Origin: Hyphomicrobiales bacterium
GTDB taxonomy: Bacteria; Pseudomonadota; Alphaproteobacteria; Rhizobiales; Rhizobiaceae
Reading direction: 5' to 3'
DNA: 64,000 nucleotides
Assembly: GCA_900467745.1 (NCBI GenBank)
Contig: UBQW01000010.1
Span: 310,001 to 374,000 of the forward strand
In this document: positions 62,328 to 64,000 of the stretch, in pieces
Layout of the letters: every line of letters starts with the position of its first letter
Numbering within the stretch: position 1 is the first letter of the stretch
Made by a program: the position numbers and the translations under genes
Notes under the pieces: generated by a model
The model's input: only the letters and a program-made list of their open reading frames with translations
Databases searched by the model: none
Told to the model about the DNA's origin: nothing

Positions 62328-63400
62328 TGCGGCGGTCTTCTATCCCGAAGCTTCTTGTCATCCCCATGATCATAGCGCTCAGCGCATGCAGCGAAGAGGA
62401 GAGCGCGCCCCCGATAAGGCCGGTCCTGTCTAGCATCGTCGAGCTATCGGACTTGCCGACCCCGAGCTTTGCCGGAACGGTCGCGCCGAAGACGGAGACA
62501 CCGCTCGGTTTTCGCGTCGGTGGGCTGATGGTGGCACGCGACGTCAACACGGGCGATGTCGTGACGAAGGGCGAGCTACTGGCCTCCCTTGAGCCGACTT
62601 CGCTGGAGCTTGCGGTCAGATCGGCACAGGCGCAGCTAGCCAATGCGCAGGCGCAGCTCGCCAATGCGAGATCCACCGAAGAACGTGCCCGCGCCACCTT
62701 CCAGGGCGGAACGGCGACTAAGTCCAGCCTCGAGAGCAGCGTTCAGGCGACCCAGACCGCGCAGTCGGCCGTGGTGCAGGCACAGACCACGCTCGACAAG
62801 TCGAACGAGGATCTCTCCTACGCGCAGCTTCTCGCGACCTTCGACGGGGTCGTGACCGCCACCTCCGTCGAAGTCGGGCAGGTGGTATCGGCTGGCGAAT
62901 CCGTGCTGACGGTCGCCATGCCCGGCGAACGCGATGCGGTCATTGACATTCCCGAGGGCGAACTGATCCCCGCGATAGGGGATGCCTATTCCATCCTGCT
63001 TCAGATCAATCCATCGATCACGTCGGCAGGTGTGGTGCGCGAGGTGGCGCCGGCAGCAGATGCCGCCACACGCACCCGCCGCGTTAAGATAGCGCTGCAG
63101 AACCCGCCGGATGCCTTCAGGATAGGAACAACAATCACGGCTATCCGGCAGGCCCGCGATATCAAAAAGCTCTTCGTGCCGGCTTCGGCAGTCCTCAATC
63201 AGGACGGCAAGACCCTGGTCTGGATTGTTGATGAGAAAGCCGAAACCGTTCGATCCCAGGAGGTGAAGCTGCGTGACAAGACGTCGGCGCATCCGGAGGT
63301 CGTCTCGGGTCTGGAGCCGGGGACACGCGTCGTCATCGCCGGCGTTCATAGCTTGAAAGAGGGGCAGAAGATCAAGGTCGAGGGTGGTGCGCGCTCATGA
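62327..63400 (+). CDS. RND efflux periplasmic adaptor lipoprotein (second)
   Basis: 357 residues, the same length and domain order as the preceding adaptor but clearly diverged. Lipobox LSAC at about 18-21, lipoyl half-motifs (FRVGGLMVARDVNTGDVVTKGELLASLEP; FDGVVTATSVEVGQVVSAGE), a coiled-coil hairpin built partly from a duplicated 7-residue unit, and a barrel domain ending LFVPASAVLNQDGKTLVWIV. It overlaps the pump gene start as ATGA. Two different adaptors before one pump suggests a hetero-oligomeric adaptor ring. Confidence 0.92.
   Translation: MRRSSIPKLLVIPMIIALSACSEEESAPPIRPVLSSIVELSDLPTPSFAGTVAPKTETPLGFRVGGLMVARDVNTGDVVTKGELLASLEPTSLELAVRSAQAQLANAQAQLANARSTEERARATFQGGTATKSSLESSVQATQTAQSAVVQAQTTLDKSNEDLSYAQLLATFDGVVTATSVEVGQVVSAGESVLTVAMPGERDAVIDIPEGELIPAIGDAYSILLQINPSITSAGVVREVAPAADAATRTRRVKIALQNPPDAFRIGTTITAIRQARDIKKLFVPASAVLNQDGKTLVWIVDEKAETVRSQEVKLRDKTSAHPEVVSGLEPGTRVVIAGVHSLKEGQKIKVEGGARS
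62624..62665 (+). repeat. 21-base tandem duplication in the second adaptor gene
   Basis: Two adjacent 21-base units (62624-62644 and 62645-62665) differ at only two positions and encode AQAQLAN twice in the coiled-coil hairpin. It is an in-frame heptad duplication, so it should lengthen the coil by two helical turns without disrupting register. Confidence 0.7.
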
Positions 63401-64000
63401 ACAAGTTCAACCTCTCCGACTGGGCGCTCGAACACAGGTCGATGATCTGGTACTTCATGATCGTCTTCGCACTGCTCGGGATTTTCTCCTACATGAACCT
63501 CGGGCGCGAGGAAGATCCGAACTTCACCATCAAGACGATGACGATCTCCACGCAGTGGCCCGGCGCTTCCGCCGAGGAGACCACGAGGCAGGTCACCGAA
63601 CGCATCGAGCGCAAGCTCGAGGAATTGGATTCGCTCGACTATACCAATTCGCTGACGATTGCGGGCCAGACGACGGTGTTTGTTTATCTGAAAGATTCCA
63701 CCAAAGCACGCGATGTGCCTGGGATCTGGGTGAACGTTCGTAACATGATCAGCGATATCGAAGGGCAATTTCCCTCGGGCGTGCAAGCACCTACCTTCAA
63801 CGATCGCTTCGGCGACGTTTTCGGTAACATCTACGCCTTCACCGCTGACGGATACACGCAGCGCCAGCTGCGTGACTATGTTGAGAGCGTGCGCCGTAGT
63901 ATCCTGACTGTCCCCAATGTTGGGAAGGTTGATCTCGTCGGGGCGCAGGACGAGGTAATCTTCCTCGAATTCTCGACCCGCCAACTCGCAGCGCTCGGCA
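63397..64000 (+). CDS. RND efflux pump inner-membrane subunit (5' part; truncated by window)
   Basis: The first 201 codons of an AcrB/HAE-1-type transporter. A cytoplasmic start and first transmembrane helix (ALEHRSMIWYFMIVFALLGIFSYMNL), then the porter domain with PNFTIKTMTISTQWPGASAEETTRQVTERIERKLEEL and VRNMISDIEGQFPSGVQAP. It begins inside the stop of the second adaptor gene (ATGA). The rest of the gene lies beyond the window. Confidence 0.93.
   Translation, partial: MNKFNLSDWALEHRSMIWYFMIVFALLGIFSYMNLGREEDPNFTIKTMTISTQWPGASAEETTRQVTERIERKLEELDSLDYTNSLTIAGQTTVFVYLKDSTKARDVPGIWVNVRNMISDIEGQFPSGVQAPTFNDRFGDVFGNIYAFTADGYTQRQLRDYVESVRRSILTVPNVGKVDLVGAQDEVIFLEFSTRQLAALG

Noticed and set aside
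62624..62665. Short tandem repeat as a CRISPR or phase-variation signal
   Set aside because: Only two 21-base units, in frame inside a coiled-coil coding region, with no spacers. It is a heptad duplication.

Overview
The window reads as DNA of a Rhizobium-type alphaproteobacterium. It is GC-rich and densely coding, with many ABC-transporter operons joined by ATGA start/stop overlaps. It carries treYZ, a glucose-type CUT1 system, panCB in that order, and a plant-associated LuxR solo. No rRNA, tRNA, CRISPR array, insertion sequence or phage gene was seen. The catabolic content and panCB would fit a large secondary replicon, but nothing in the window proves that.

Layout. 1-4065 (-): the N-terminal 1355 codons of a giant repeat-built surface or secreted protein. 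4367-13190: topoisomerase IB, treZ/treY, and a rearranged ybhN/ybhO/ybhP-like lipid module. 13381-14327: a glycine-zipper lipoprotein and a small membrane protein. 14400-22244: a LuxR solo (Met/Trp at the positions equal to TraR W57/Y61) between two proline-iminopeptidase-like hydrolases, one of which heads a peptide-type ABC transporter operon. 22335-30754: two divergent operons around a near-perfect 24-bp palindrome. They encode a branched-chain-amino-acid-type transporter, a GntR regulator, a TIGR04076-like protein, an aldo/keto reductase, and an aldo/keto reductase-RidA fusion. 30872-31258: a cytochrome c. 31315-37858: a cobalamin riboswitch, a BtuFCD-like importer, a SAM methyltransferase, a structured leader, and the B12-dependent ethanolamine ammonia-lyase EutBC.

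37865-52240 (-) is one long, tightly packed array of 12 genes: LacI regulator, Gfo/Idh dehydrogenase, CoA-transferase, enoyl-CoA hydratase, aldehyde dehydrogenase, CUT1 sugar transporter, two GMC oxidoreductases and an SDR. A DUF993 aldolase-like gene is divergent from it, and each divergent promoter side has a LacI-type operator. 53774-64000 holds DegP/HtrA, a DeoR/GlpR-like regulator, YbaK, a Tim44-domain protein, a J-domain protein, panCB, and the start of an RND efflux operon with two adaptor lipoproteins.

The most interesting points are the PipR-like plant-signal module, the undescribed GntR-controlled reductase/RidA/transporter regulon, the LacI array that mixes sugar oxidation with acyl-CoA enzymes, and the leader RNA ahead of eutB. 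The functional links proposed between operons are inference.
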